Positions 51,736 to 61,091 of a stretch of DNA of 64,000 nucleotides are shown here, one piece after another; within the stretch, counting starts at the first letter, position 1, and each line of letters opens with the position of its first letter. The DNA is from an uncultured Lachnospiraceae bacterium (GTDB lineage Bacteria > Bacillota > Clostridia > Lachnospirales > Lachnospiraceae): the NCBI GenBank assembly GCA_947384285.1, contig CANDGI010000012.1, forward strand, positions 1 through 64,000. The letters are read 5' to 3'. The notes under the pieces were generated by a model, which worked only from the letters and a program-made list of their open reading frames with translations, was not told the DNA's origin and did not search any database. The translations under genes were made by a program, and so were the position numbers.

Positions 51736-54700
51736 ATGGAAAATCTGCAAAAGAAGAAAATATGGGGAAAAGGAATTGTCTGCATTCTTTTCTGGCTGTT
51801 TTTTGCAGCAGCTCCGCTTTGCGCCCATGCGGCAGAGGAGGATTTGGAGACAGCGATTTATGGTCTGGACAGCAAAGCGCAGGAAGTGTTAAGCATACCG
51901 GGAAATCTGCCCCAAAGTTACCAGATTCCAACGGGAAGCAATGCAGCATACAGTGTGGTAAGCGGCAAATCTGTAAAGGTTTCAGCCGATGGGCTGGTTA
52001 CGCCCAAATACACCTATTGGAAGAAATATCCCGGTTATAGTTCATCTGTGCCGGAAGGGCAGGAATATGATTATTATACGTTGAACGAGGGAGATGCCAG
52101 GATTGCAGTAAAGACCCGGGAAGGGACATTTTATGTTACGGTGCATGTTAAGGATTACGAAATTACTTATTGTGATGAGGTTATGGACGCATATATAAAT
52201 GAAAATATTACGGCTTCCATGACAGATGAGGAAATTATGAATGCAATTGCCAGGTTTCCGGCAAGGTATGATTATTCGGCTTCCTATTCCAGCGCTTATT
52301 CCATGATATTATATGGCGGCGGCGACTGCTGGGCCAGTACAGGCGCAATCATAACACTGTGTGAGAAAATGGGAATCAAAGCCTGGGCAAGAAATGGAAA
52401 CAAGGATCCTGGAGCCGGCGGCGGGCATATGAACGCCATGGCAGAATTAAATGGAACTTATTATGAACTGGAAGCAGGATTTTCTATGGAAAAAGGAGAG
52501 GATGGATACCGGCCTTATTCTGTTGCAGTAAGGGAATCCCTGTTTAGCTATTATGTATCCTCCGGCAGCGTTACGATTTATCAGTATGATGGATATGACA
52601 GCTCTGGAGTGCTGGAAGTGCCGGAAACCATTGACGGCAGGACAGTAACAGGAATTGCAGAGAGAACCTTCAGCCGCGCTCAATTTTCGGAAATCAGGCT
52701 GCCGGACACCCTGGCTGAAATAGGGGATTTTGCATTCAGCGCTTGCGGGAACTTAACCAGTATGGAGCTTCCAGCCTCCCTTGCATCTATTGGAAAGGGT
52801 GCGTTTGCCAGCTGTGAAAAGCTGACGGGCCTTTCCATGGCAGACGGGAATGAAAATTATCAGATACAGGATCAGGTCATTTACAGCAAGGATGGAACCA
52901 CGCTGGCTGCCTGCCCGGTGTCCGGGAATATTACAATTCCATCCACAGTCACGAAGATTGCGGATTACGCGTTTTATTATAATGAAAATCTTACAAGCAT
53001 TGTGATTCCCCAGTCGGTGGCAGAACTGGGGGAAGGGGCATTTGGAAACTGCACCCAGTTGTCCAAGGTAACTTTTGAAGGAAATGGAATCACCAGCATT
53101 GGGAATTTCTGTTTTAAGGATGACAGCTCCCTTTTTGTGCTGAGACTCCCGGCTTCTGTAAAAGCAATAGGCGCTATGGCATTTGATAGCTGCCGTTGTT
53201 TAAAATATATTTACTTTCTGGGGGATGCGCCGGAATTCGGGGCGACGGTAGAGGGCGTTTTCTATGACCGGGTGTTTGAAGGATGCAATGTCAATGCCTA
53301 TTATATCAATGGAAATGCTGCCTGGACGCAGGAAAACCTGACAGATCACGGCGGCACAGTTGTTTGGTCTTTCTGGGACGGCATGCAGGGGAAAACCATT
53401 GAGCAGGGGGTTTTGACGCTGGAAAAGGATTCTTATACCTTTAAGGGCAGAGAGATAAAACCAGCGGTGACGCTTACGGTAGACGGCCTGGTTTTGGAGG
53501 AAAATAAAGATTTTGTGGTAAACTACCTTCATAACATAAACGCTGGTACCGCAACTGTTACAGCCATGGGAATTGGTTCCTATTACGGGGACATCCAGAT
53601 GCCTTTTACTATTGCAAAGGCAGAAGGAAACGTCAGGGTTTCTTTGAATTCCAATAAGATTATGGAGAAAGATGATACAAAAGTCCTTTATTATGGAAAT
53701 GTATTTGGAACCTGTACCTATCAATCAGACAATCCATCGGTAGCAGCCGTGGACAGTGAAGGGAATGTCAGAGGAATTTCCGCAGGAACAGCGAATATTA
53801 TCCTGGAATTTCCAGAGTCCGCAAATTATCTTGCGGTAACCGGAAAGGTGCAGGTTACAGTGACCCATGATAGCAGCGGACAGGTTGTGGACGCAGCGGT
53901 GGTGGATGGATGCATTAAAATGAAGTGCAGCCGCTGCAGCCAGATTTGCAATATGACGGTGCCCACAAGGTATGAGCTTTATTGGTTAAAGGGTGAGGAA
54001 ATTTATCCTTTCAACCCCGGCAGCAAATATAAAGCTGGAGATATTTTAGAGTGTGAATGTTATGATGTTTCTGATGCTGATTTGGGGGAAATGGAGGTTA
54101 TCTCCCAGGATACCAATGTCATTCGGATTACAGAAAACAGGTATTTGAATTTTATTGCAGATGGAGTTGGGCGCGTGACGGTTCGACCTAAGTATCATCC
54201 GGCAATTGGGAAAACCTTCACCTTCTATGTGGGAAATGCTGCGGATCAAGCGGAAGACGGCAAAGAAGACGGCAAAGAAGACGGGAAGCAGGAAGACGGC
54301 AAAGAGGACGGGAAACAAGAAGATAGCAAGCAGGAAAATGAGGGGCAGGCCAATGCCAGCAGCAGGAAGTATTATGATAAGAAAACAGGAATCACTATTT
54401 CCGTCAATGGAAAAGGAAAAAAAGAAGCTGCCCTGGTAAAAGTGGATAACAAACATGCCAAAGGAACGTTCAAAGTGCCGGACACATTGAAAGCAAAAGG
54501 AAAAACATATAAGCTTACTGCAATCGGCAAAAATGCCTTTAAGAACCAAAAGCAGCTGAAAAAGGTTGTAATCGGAAAGAATATCAAAAGGATAGACGAG
54601 GGTGCTTTTTACGGCTGTGAAAGGCTGCAGAGTGTCACCGGTGGAAAGAATATTACCGCAATTGGAAGCAAGGCCTTTTATAAATGCAGAAAACTCCTGA

Positions 54701-54936
54701 AGATTACGATTCCGTCTAAGGTTAATAAAATTGGAAAGAGTGCTTTTTATGGATGTAAAAGCCTAAAGAGCATTACGGTCCAGTCCAAAAAACTGACGAA
54801 AAAGAATGTGGGGAGCAAGGCTTTTCAGGGGATACATCCAAGAGCCGTTATCAAAGCGCCGAAAAGTAAGATTTCTGCATATAAGAAGCTGTTGAGGTCG
54901 AAAGGTGCGGGCGCGAAGGTGAGGTGGAAAAAGTAA
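51736..54936 (+). CDS. Secreted transglutaminase-like/leucine-rich-repeat protein
   Basis: A 1066-residue exported protein. The signal peptide is at about 1-32 (ends CAHAAEE). A transglutaminase-like domain covers about 145-260, with Cys198 in GGGDCWAS and His231 in GGGHMNAM; the third catalytic position reads YYELEAG, with Glu in place of the usual Asp. BspA-type leucine-rich repeats (LRR_5) lie at about 300-530, a Big_2-like Ig domain at about 640-715, and an acidic GKEDGK linker at about 838-870. A second LRR_5 block (about 900-1010) and a basic C-terminus complete it. It may bind host or cell-wall ligands; function is not known. Confidence 0.85.
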   Translation: MENLQKKKIWGKGIVCILFWLFFAAAPLCAHAAEEDLETAIYGLDSKAQEVLSIPGNLPQSYQIPTGSNAAYSVVSGKSVKVSADGLVTPKYTYWKKYPGYSSSVPEGQEYDYYTLNEGDARIAVKTREGTFYVTVHVKDYEITYCDEVMDAYINENITASMTDEEIMNAIARFPARYDYSASYSSAYSMILYGGGDCWASTGAIITLCEKMGIKAWARNGNKDPGAGGGHMNAMAELNGTYYELEAGFSMEKGEDGYRPYSVAVRESLFSYYVSSGSVTIYQYDGYDSSGVLEVPETIDGRTVTGIAERTFSRAQFSEIRLPDTLAEIGDFAFSACGNLTSMELPASLASIGKGAFASCEKLTGLSMADGNENYQIQDQVIYSKDGTTLAACPVSGNITIPSTVTKIADYAFYYNENLTSIVIPQSVAELGEGAFGNCTQLSKVTFEGNGITSIGNFCFKDDSSLFVLRLPASVKAIGAMAFDSCRCLKYIYFLGDAPEFGATVEGVFYDRVFEGCNVNAYYINGNAAWTQENLTDHGGTVVWSFWDGMQGKTIEQGVLTLEKDSYTFKGREIKPAVTLTVDGLVLEENKDFVVNYLHNINAGTATVTAMGIGSYYGDIQMPFTIAKAEGNVRVSLNSNKIMEKDDTKVLYYGNVFGTCTYQSDNPSVAAVDSEGNVRGISAGTANIILEFPESANYLAVTGKVQVTVTHDSSGQVVDAAVVDGCIKMKCSRCSQICNMTVPTRYELYWLKGEEIYPFNPGSKYKAGDILECECYDVSDADLGEMEVISQDTNVIRITENRYLNFIADGVGRVTVRPKYHPAIGKTFTFYVGNAADQAEDGKEDGKEDGKQEDGKEDGKQEDSKQENEGQANASSRKYYDKKTGITISVNGKGKKEAALVKVDNKHAKGTFKVPDTLKAKGKTYKLTAIGKNAFKNQKQLKKVVIGKNIKRIDEGAFYGCERLQSVTGGKNITAIGSKAFYKCRKLLKITIPSKVNKIGKSAFYGCKSLKSITVQSKKLTKKNVGSKAFQGIHPRAVIKAPKSKISAYKKLLRSKGAGAKVRWKK
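54246..54342. repeat. Coding repeats in acidic linker
   Basis: GAAGACGGCAAA-type units repeat six to seven times and encode Glu-Asp-Gly-Lys motifs between the Ig-like region and the second leucine-rich-repeat block. Confidence 0.75.
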
Positions 54937-54957
54937 TTCCATGAATGAAGCATAAAA

Positions 54958-55126
54958 GGAGCTGGGGCTGTCTTGGAAACGTAACCAGTTTTCATTGATT
55001 GTGGCGGGATGCTCTCATGATTGCCTGCCGGAAAATAGAATTTGTCTACAATATATGGTTGTGCCGCTGAAGGCGCCACAGCATATATTGTGGATAACTT
55101 ATCATTTTCCGATTGCCCCAGCTCCC
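54958..55126. repeat. Palindromic intergenic element, copy C, inverted and enlarged
   Basis: The outer arms GGAGCTGGGGC and GCCCCAGCTCC are perfect. The core is in the opposite orientation to copies A and B; the DnaA box reads TGTGGATAA at 55090-55098. An extra segment of about 55 bp lies between the left outer arm and the core. It separates the surface-protein gene from the convergent TSCPD gene and could terminate both. Confidence 0.8.
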
Positions 55127-55166
55127 TTTCATTTTGCGCAGCCTCCAAAGCAGATTGAATCCGGTT

Positions 55167-55424
55167 CTAATTCTGTGCAGCTTCGAAAGCGGCCCGGCAG
55201 GCTTTTGCAAGCTGGTCTCCACAGGAGGTCGGCCTTCCGTTGCAGGAAATTCCGCCGATTTTTTCCTCTACCTGTTCGATGGTCAGGCCTTCCACCAGCT
55301 TGGGGATTGCCTGCAGGTTGCCGTTGCAGCCTCCGGTAAATTTCACATATTTTACAATGTTGCCGTCAAGCTCCACCTCAATTAATGTGGAACAGGTTCC
55401 CTTGGTCTTATAAGTATAGCTCAT
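55167..55424 (-). CDS. TIGR03905-type TSCPD domain protein
   Basis: An 85-residue protein with the TSCPD pattern: SYTYKTKGTCSTLIEVELDG, VKYVKFTGGCNGNLQAIPKL and CNGRPTSCGDQLAKAC. The conserved cysteines suggest metal or Fe-S binding. Related domains sit at the C-terminus of class II ribonucleotide reductases, but the free-standing form has no assigned function. The ribosome site gagagga precedes it on the minus strand. Confidence 0.88.
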   Translation of the reverse strand: MSYTYKTKGTCSTLIEVELDGNIVKYVKFTGGCNGNLQAIPKLVEGLTIEQVEEKIGGISCNGRPTSCGDQLAKACRAAFEAAQN

Positions 55425-55674
55425 TTCATCCTCTCCTTAATTTGTAGAAATATTTTTTGAATAGTTTCTCATTTCACAGATTTAATGGAAAGTATAACAT
55501 AAAAGAAGTGAAAGTGAAAGGGAATTTCATAAAAAGTTCATAATTCGTTCATGGGATTAAGTATTGTGAATGAAATCATTAAGTGGTACAATGTAAGAAG
55601 TTGTCCGTATAAAAATGGAATAAAATCGGCATGATGGAAGTCTACTGCCGAAGTGGAAATAGGAGCATAGTATT

Positions 55675-58239
55675 ATGGGTATTATGGATAAATTCTTCGG
55701 GACACATAGTGAACGGGAATTAAAAAGAATCAATCCCATTGTGGAAAAGATTGAATCTTATCGGCCGTCCATGATGGAGATGGCGGATGAACAGCTTAAG
55801 AGCAAGACAAAAGAATTTAAGAAGAGGCTGGAGGATGGGGAGACCTTGGATCAGATTCTGCCGGAAGCATATGCAGTTGTCCGGGAAGCAGCAAGGCGCA
55901 CGCTGGGAATGGAGCATTACAAGGTGCAGTTAATCGGCGGTATTATCCTCCATCAGGGACGTATCGCAGAGATGAAGACCGGTGAAGGAAAAACGCTGGT
56001 ATCCACCCTTCCGGCTTACCTGAATGCCCTGGAGGGAAAGGGCGTCCATATCGTAACCGTCAATGATTACTTGGCACATCGTGATGCGGAATGGATGGGA
56101 AAGGTACATGAATTCCTGGGGCTTACGGTAGGCGTGGTATTGAACTCTATGGATAATGATGAGCGCCGCGAAGCCTACGGCTGCGATATCACATATGTTA
56201 CCAACAATGAGCTGGGATTTGATTACCTGCGAGATAATATGGTAATTTACAAAGAGCAGCTTGTGCAGCGTGATCTTCATTATGCCATTATTGACGAGGT
56301 GGACTCCGTATTGATTGACGAGGCCCGCACCCCCCTTATTATTTCCGGCCAGAGCGGAAAATCTACCAGTCTGTATGAAGCTTGCGATATCCTGGCAAGG
56401 CAGCTGACCCGCGGCGAGGATATGCCGGAATTTTCCAAAATGGACGCCATTATGGGGGTAGAGCAGGAAGAGACAGGGGATTTCATTGTCAATGAGAAGG
56501 ATAAGGTGGTGAACCTTACCGAAGAGGGCGTGAAGAAGGTGGAGAAATTCTTTCAGATTGAGAACCTGGCAGATGCGGAGAATCTGGAGATCCAGCACAA
56601 CATCATTCTTGCCCTCAGGGCTCACAACCTGATGTTCCGGGATCAGGATTATGTGGTTCAGAATGAAAAGGTTCTGATTGTAGATGAATTTACCGGGCGT
56701 ATCATGCCGGGACGCCGTTATTCCGACGGGCTTCATCAAGCTATCGAGGCAAAAGAGCATGTGAAGGTAAAACGGGAGAGCAAGACCCTGGCAAATATTA
56801 CATTCCAGAACTTTTTTAATAAATATACCAAGAAGGCCGGCATGACCGGTACGGCCTTGACCGAGGAAAAAGAGTTCCGTGATATTTACGGCATGGACGT
56901 GATTGAGATTCCTACCAATATGCCGGTCGTCCGTGAAGATTTGCAGGATGCGGTATATAAGACCAAGAAAGAAAAGTTCCATGCGGTTGTGGAGGAGATT
57001 GAGAAATCCCATGAGAAAGGCCAGCCCGTTTTGGTTGGCACGATTACCATTGAAACCTCTGAGTTAATCAGCGGAATGCTGAAGAGACGGGGCATCCAGC
57101 ATAAGGTATTGAATGCCAAGTTCCATGAGCTGGAAGCTGAGATCGTAGCAGAAGCAGGCCAGCACGGGGCGGTTACCATCGCCACCAACATGGCAGGCCG
57201 TGGTACGGACATCAAGCTGGATGAGGATGCAAAGGCAGCCGGAGGTTTGAAGATTATTGGAACCGAGCGCCATGAGTCCAGGCGTATTGATAACCAGCTT
57301 AGAGGGCGTTCCGGGCGGCAGGGAGATCCGGGCGAGTCCCAGTTCTTTATTTCCCTGGAGGACGATTTGATGCGTCTGTTCGGCTCAGAAAAGCTGATGG
57401 GCATGTTTAATGCATTGGGCGTGCCGGAAAACGAACAGATTCAGCATAAAATGCTTACAAGCGCCATTGAAAAGGCTCAGATGAAAATAGAGAGCAACAA
57501 CTTTGGAATCCGTAAAAACCTGCTGGAATACGACCAGGTCATGAATGAGCAGAGAGAAATTATCTATGCAGAACGCCGCCGGGTGCTGGATGGAGAGAGT
57601 ATGCGGGATGTGATTTACAAGATGATTACAGACCGGGTAGAAAACACGGTGGACACCTGTATTTCTGCAGACCAGGACAGCGGAGAATGGGATTTAAAAG
57701 AATTGAACCAGCTTCTTCTTCCGATTATCCCTCTTAAGCCGGTGGCTCCTGAGGATGTGAAAGGCATTCAGGCCAATGAGCTCAAGCACCGCCTGAAGGA
57801 ACAGGCTGTGAAAGCTTATGAGATGAAGGAAGCGGAATTCCCAGAGCCAGAGGCAGTCCGTGAGCTGGAGCGTGTGGTTCTTTTGAAAACCATTGACCGC
57901 AAATGGATGGATCATATTGATGATATGGATCAGCTCCGCCAGGGAATCGGCTTGCAGGCATATGGGCAGCGTGATCCGCTGGTAGAGTACAAGATGAGCG
58001 GTTACGATATGTTTGACGGGATGATTGCAAACATCCAGGAAGATACGGTCCGGCTTTTGTTCCATGTGCGGATTGAACAGAAAGTAGAGAGGGAGCAGGT
58101 GGCAAAGGTAACAGGAACCAACCGGGATGAGTCCATGCAGAAGGGACCTAAGAGAAGGGAATCTGCTAAGATATATCCCAATGATCCCTGCCCCTGCGGC
58201 AGCGGAAAGAAATATAAGCAGTGCTGCGGAAGAAAATAG
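55675..58239 (+). CDS. secA: Preprotein translocase ATPase
   Basis: An 854-residue motor of the Sec export pathway. It has Walker A in [17 protein letters not shown] (residues about 100-116), Walker [15 protein letters not shown], the helicase-type [12 protein letters not shown], and the C-terminal zinc ligand cluster [13 protein letters not shown] that binds SecB or ribosomes. Length is normal. The ribosome site is weak (aataggagc). It probably exports the lipoproteins and secreted enzymes listed in this window. Confidence 0.96.
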   Translation: MGIMDKFFGTHSERELKRINPIVEKIESYRPSMMEMADEQLKSKTKEFKKRLEDGETLDQILPEAYAVVREAARRTLGMEHYKVQLIGGIILHQGRIAEMKTGEGKTLVSTLPAYLNALEGKGVHIVTVNDYLAHRDAEWMGKVHEFLGLTVGVVLNSMDNDERREAYGCDITYVTNNELGFDYLRDNMVIYKEQLVQRDLHYAIIDEVDSVLIDEARTPLIISGQSGKSTSLYEACDILARQLTRGEDMPEFSKMDAIMGVEQEETGDFIVNEKDKVVNLTEEGVKKVEKFFQIENLADAENLEIQHNIILALRAHNLMFRDQDYVVQNEKVLIVDEFTGRIMPGRRYSDGLHQAIEAKEHVKVKRESKTLANITFQNFFNKYTKKAGMTGTALTEEKEFRDIYGMDVIEIPTNMPVVREDLQDAVYKTKKEKFHAVVEEIEKSHEKGQPVLVGTITIETSELISGMLKRRGIQHKVLNAKFHELEAEIVAEAGQHGAVTIATNMAGRGTDIKLDEDAKAAGGLKIIGTERHESRRIDNQLRGRSGRQGDPGESQFFISLEDDLMRLFGSEKLMGMFNALGVPENEQIQHKMLTSAIEKAQMKIESNNFGIRKNLLEYDQVMNEQREIIYAERRRVLDGESMRDVIYKMITDRVENTVDTCISADQDSGEWDLKELNQLLLPIIPLKPVAPEDVKGIQANELKHRLKEQAVKAYEMKEAEFPEPEAVRELERVVLLKTIDRKWMDHIDDMDQLRQGIGLQAYGQRDPLVEYKMSGYDMFDGMIANIQEDTVRLLFHVRIEQKVEREQVAKVTGTNRDESMQKGPKRRESAKIYPNDPCPCGSGKKYKQCCGRK

Positions 58240-58253
58240 ATATATTATGAAAA

Positions 58254-58350
58254 GGGCTGTCAGGAAATCATCTTTCTATACAATATATAGATATGGTTTG
58301 TGTAAATCATGCTGTATATTGTGGAAAACGAATATTTCCCGGCAGTCCCT
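58254..58350. repeat. Palindromic intergenic element, copy D
   Basis: The outer arms GGGCTGTCAGGAAAT and the partner TTTCCCGGCAGTCCC pair with a few mismatches. The inner arms are CTATACAATATATAG and CTGTATATTGTGGA. The DnaA-box-like word has one mismatch (TTTTCCACA on the minus strand). It lies 15 bp after secA and may be its terminator. Confidence 0.75.
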
Positions 58351-58451
58351 CTTTTTGAGGAATGAGAAATTGCGCGGACAAGGCATACAGCGGATTTTTC
58401 AATGACCTTTGTTCCTCTTTTTGCGGAATGAAAAATTGTGTGGAAAAGCAA
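58348..58451. repeat. 38-bp direct duplication after secA
   Basis: Two copies, 58348-58385 and 58414-58451, share CCTCTTTTTG, GGAATGA and AAATTG, with about seven differences. The first copy begins at the right end of element D. Confidence 0.75.
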
Positions 58452-58558
58452 TGTAAAAAATGCAGGATTCTACAAAAAATTCAAAAAAAATTAAGAAATA
58501 AGCCATGGGCTATTTAAGAAGTGTAGTTTATATTGTTATAGAAGAAAGGGAAAAACCC

Positions 58559-59239
58559 ATGAAGAAAAAGATTGAGATCATACCAGGGATTATGTGGCTG
58601 CCAATGATTCTTACACTTGTCTGCAATACCATAGCTTATAATGGCTCCAGGCTGTTCATGGCTGATAAATACCACTATAATCTTTCGAACGCTTTGGATG
58701 ACAAGATTCCATTTGTCCCCTGGACAGTCGCCATTTATTTTGGCTGTTATGTATTTTGGATTGTTAATTACATCATTGGGTGCAGGCAGGACAGGGAAGA
58801 GGCCTTTCGCTTTTTAAGCGCGGATTTACTGTCAAAGCTGGTATGCCTGATTTGCTTTCTGTTTCTTCCCACCACAAATGTAAGGCCGGCGGTGGAAGGG
58901 AATTCTATTTGGGATGAACTGATGCGTATACTGTATCAGATAGATGCAGCAGATAATTTATTTCCTTCCATTCATTGTTCCACCAGCTGGTTCTGCTTTC
59001 TTGCAGTAAGGAAAAATGACAAGATACCAAAATGGTATTCTCTGGCGTCCCTTTTGATGGCTTTAAGCGTCTGCGTATCCACCCTTACCACAAAGCAGCA
59101 TGTGCTGATAGATGTGATTGGAGGAGTGGCATTGGCAGAGGGAAGCTATTGGCTTGCCCCAAAAAGCGGATTTGCCAGATGGTATATGGATTTTATAGGG
59201 AAAATTTATGGCAGGAGAAAGGAAAGGCTGCATGAATAA
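58559..59239 (+). CDS. PAP2-family membrane phosphatase
   Basis: A 226-residue protein with about six membrane segments. The PAP2 signature residues appear as FPSIHCSTSWF (motif II) and the HVLIDVIGGVALAEG segment (motif III). Motif I is weak. It may dephosphorylate a lipid phosphate such as phosphatidate or undecaprenyl diphosphate. The ATG at 58559 follows gaaaggg. It begins an operon with VTT- and PssA-like genes. Confidence 0.82.
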   Translation: MKKKIEIIPGIMWLPMILTLVCNTIAYNGSRLFMADKYHYNLSNALDDKIPFVPWTVAIYFGCYVFWIVNYIIGCRQDREEAFRFLSADLLSKLVCLICFLFLPTTNVRPAVEGNSIWDELMRILYQIDAADNLFPSIHCSTSWFCFLAVRKNDKIPKWYSLASLLMALSVCVSTLTTKQHVLIDVIGGVALAEGSYWLAPKSGFARWYMDFIGKIYGRRKERLHE

Positions 59240-59786
59240 AAAGATAAAAACAGGGATAATGATAATTGTCTGTGCCATCATATTGTTTATTGCAAAAGAT
59301 TTTTTTAACCAGAAATTTGATTCTGTAGAAACTCTGCAGGCTTATATGAAAGATTTCGGCATTGCTGCGCCTTTGGTGCTTACCCTATTCCAGGCCATCC
59401 AGGTTGTGATTCCTGTGTTGCCAGGGTATTTAGGCTGCGCGGCGGGGGCGGTTGCATTTGGCAGCATGTCAGGGTTTTGGTGCAATTACATAGGTATCAG
59501 CGCTGGCTCTATTATTGCTTATTTTCTGGCACGGAAATATGGGAAGAATCTTGTGCTGTCCTTATTTCCAGAAAATCAGTATAGAAAATGGAGCGGACGG
59601 GTGGAAAAGAGCAAATCATACGGCCTGTTTCTTTTTGTTGCAACCTTGCTGCCGCTGTTTCCAGATGATTTTCTATGCTATTTTTCCGGGTTAATGAAAA
59701 TGAACAGCAGAAAATTCATTTGGATTATCATTCTTGGAAAACCATGGTGTATTCTGGCATACAGTATAGCGTTTGGACTAATATAG
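59232..59786 (+). CDS. TVP38/TMEM64-type (VTT domain) membrane protein
   Basis: A 184-residue protein with about five membrane segments and the VTT/DedA-like pattern: QAIQVVIPVLPGYLGCAAGA, GSMSGFWCNYIGISAGSIIAY and PLFPDDFLCYFSGLMKM. Relatives are lipid scramblases. The start codon lies inside the end of the preceding gene (overlap of eight bases), so the two are coupled. It is followed by a phospholipid synthesis gene, which supports a role in lipid movement. Confidence 0.85.
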   Translation: MNKKIKTGIMIIVCAIILFIAKDFFNQKFDSVETLQAYMKDFGIAAPLVLTLFQAIQVVIPVLPGYLGCAAGAVAFGSMSGFWCNYIGISAGSIIAYFLARKYGKNLVLSLFPENQYRKWSGRVEKSKSYGLFLFVATLLPLFPDDFLCYFSGLMKMNSRKFIWIIILGKPWCILAYSIAFGLI

Positions 59787-59799
59787 AGGGAGAAATGAG

Positions 59800-60441
59800 A
59801 TGAAGAAAAAATTGCTTGGATATTATGATTACACGGTGGTTCTTACATATTGCGGGATGTTGTCTGCTTTTTGCGGCATACTGCAGGCCATCGGGCAGAA
59901 TTATTGGAATGCAGTGTTCTGCCTGATGCTGGCGGGGGTCTGTGATATGTTTGATGGAACCGTTGCCGCTACGAAAATGAGGACGGAAAGTGAAAAAAGA
60001 TTTGGAATTCAAATTGATTCCTTAAGCGATCTGATAAGCTTTGGTGTTCTGCCGGGAATTTTTGTATATATGATTTCAGGGAAAAATCCATTGGCAGGGA
60101 TGACTGCTTCGGTATTTGTCCTGTGCGCCCTGATACGCCTGGCATATTTTAATGTGCTGGAGGAAGAAAGGCAGAAGGAGACGGCGGAGAAGCGGAAAAG
60201 CTATCTGGGCGTCCCGGTCACTACCATAGCTGTTCTGCTGCCGGCGGTCTATCTCTTATATGACTATAAGCTGTGTAAAACAGTTGTTTGTTTCCCGGTG
60301 CTCTTAATTTTTATGGGGATTGGCTATCTTTCTCCCATTGAAATAAAAAAGCCGGGGGCAGTTGGAAAAATAGCCATTATTGTTTTGGGCATTTTTGAGG
60401 CAGTGTGGATGATGCTTTTTATGGGATGGGATATGGTGTAA
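59800..60441 (+). CDS. pssA: CDP-alcohol phosphatidyltransferase, PssA-like
   Basis: A 213-residue membrane enzyme. The CDP-alcohol motif is present as CDMFDGTVAATKMRTESEKR followed by FGIQIDSLSD (D-G-x2-A-x8-G-x3-D-x3-D form). Its likely product is phosphatidylserine from CDP-diacylglycerol and serine, based on length and the end of the motif; other head groups are possible. It ends the PAP2-VTT-PssA operon. A ribosome site (agggagaaatg) lies upstream. Confidence 0.85.
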   Translation: MKKKLLGYYDYTVVLTYCGMLSAFCGILQAIGQNYWNAVFCLMLAGVCDMFDGTVAATKMRTESEKRFGIQIDSLSDLISFGVLPGIFVYMISGKNPLAGMTASVFVLCALIRLAYFNVLEEERQKETAEKRKSYLGVPVTTIAVLLPAVYLLYDYKLCKTVVCFPVLLIFMGIGYLSPIEIKKPGAVGKIAIIVLGIFEAVWMMLFMGWDMV

Positions 60442-60490
60442 GAAATATTAGCGTCTGTGCATAAAAAATATATGGATTTGTATAAATATG

Positions 60491-60517
60491 CCACTTGAAT
60501 TCTTTGGGAACAAGTGG
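60491..60517. terminator. Hairpin between pssA and marR-type gene
   Basis: CCACTTG and CAAGTGG are perfect seven-bp arms around a 13-nt loop. A strong T run is absent, so termination is only possible. Confidence 0.45.
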
Positions 60518-60524
60518 TATATTT

Positions 60525-60540
60525 AGTTTAAAATTAAACT
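60525..60540. promoter_or_regulatory. Putative MarR operator, site 1
   Basis: AGTTTAAAATTAAACT is an inverted repeat with seven-bp arms (AGTTTAA and TTAAACT). It lies 15 bp before the MarR-type gene. The same sequence, with one end base different, is upstream of the citrate synthase gene. Confidence 0.6.
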
Positions 60541-60554
60541 ATGAGGTGGAATCG

Positions 60555-60995
60555 ATGGACTGGATGCTGGAAGGGCTTTTGCAGGGGACGCAGTTTCGGA
60601 CATTATATAACCGGAAAATCGAATCATTACGCGAGGAGTACCATCTGCGGAAAATTGATATTGATATTTTATATTTTCTCTATAAATCAGGAGAACATAA
60701 TACATCGAAGGATATCTGCAGCCTTAATTTATTTAACAAGGGGCATATTTCCCAGTCTGTGGACCGTATGGTAAAGGAAGAATTGATCCACACAGTCCAT
60801 GACGTAGAAGACCGCCGGTGCGTGCACCTGGTGCTGACAAAAAAGGCAGTGGGGATTATTGAGCAGGCCACAAAGCTGCGGAGCCAGATGTATAATATTA
60901 TTTTGCAGGGAGTGACGGAGGAGGAACGGGAGGTATTGCGCCAGGTTTCTAAGAAAGTCAATGAAAATATCAAAAATGCCTTGCGAAATTCTTAA
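60555..60995 (+). CDS. MarR family transcriptional regulator
   Basis: A 146-residue winged-helix regulator. The recognition region is NLFNKGHISQSVDRMVKEEL, and the wing contains EDRRCVHLVLTKKA. The start at 60555 follows gaggtgg. An inverted repeat lies just upstream, suggesting autorepression, and an almost identical one is upstream of the citrate synthase gene downstream. The ligand is unknown. Confidence 0.88.
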   Translation: MDWMLEGLLQGTQFRTLYNRKIESLREEYHLRKIDIDILYFLYKSGEHNTSKDICSLNLFNKGHISQSVDRMVKEELIHTVHDVEDRRCVHLVLTKKAVGIIEQATKLRSQMYNIILQGVTEEEREVLRQVSKKVNENIKNALRNS

Positions 60996-61040
60996 ATAAT
61001 TCTAAAATCAGTTGGCAGCGGTATGGGTTTATGATAAAAT

Positions 61041-61056
61041 AGTTTAAAATTAAACA
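61041..61056. promoter_or_regulatory. Putative MarR operator, site 2, with promoter
   Basis: AGTTTAAAATTAAAC recurs here, overlapping the likely start point of a promoter with TTGGCA at about 61010 and TATGAT at about 61031. Binding would block transcription of the citrate synthase gene. Confidence 0.6.
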
Positions 61057-61091
61057 ATTGATGGGTTACAGATTAAGGAGGGATCGAATCT

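Noticed and set aside
55930..57012. Long minus-strand frame of 360 codons inside secA
   Set aside because: It is the shadow of the secA coding frame; secA is certain from its motifs.
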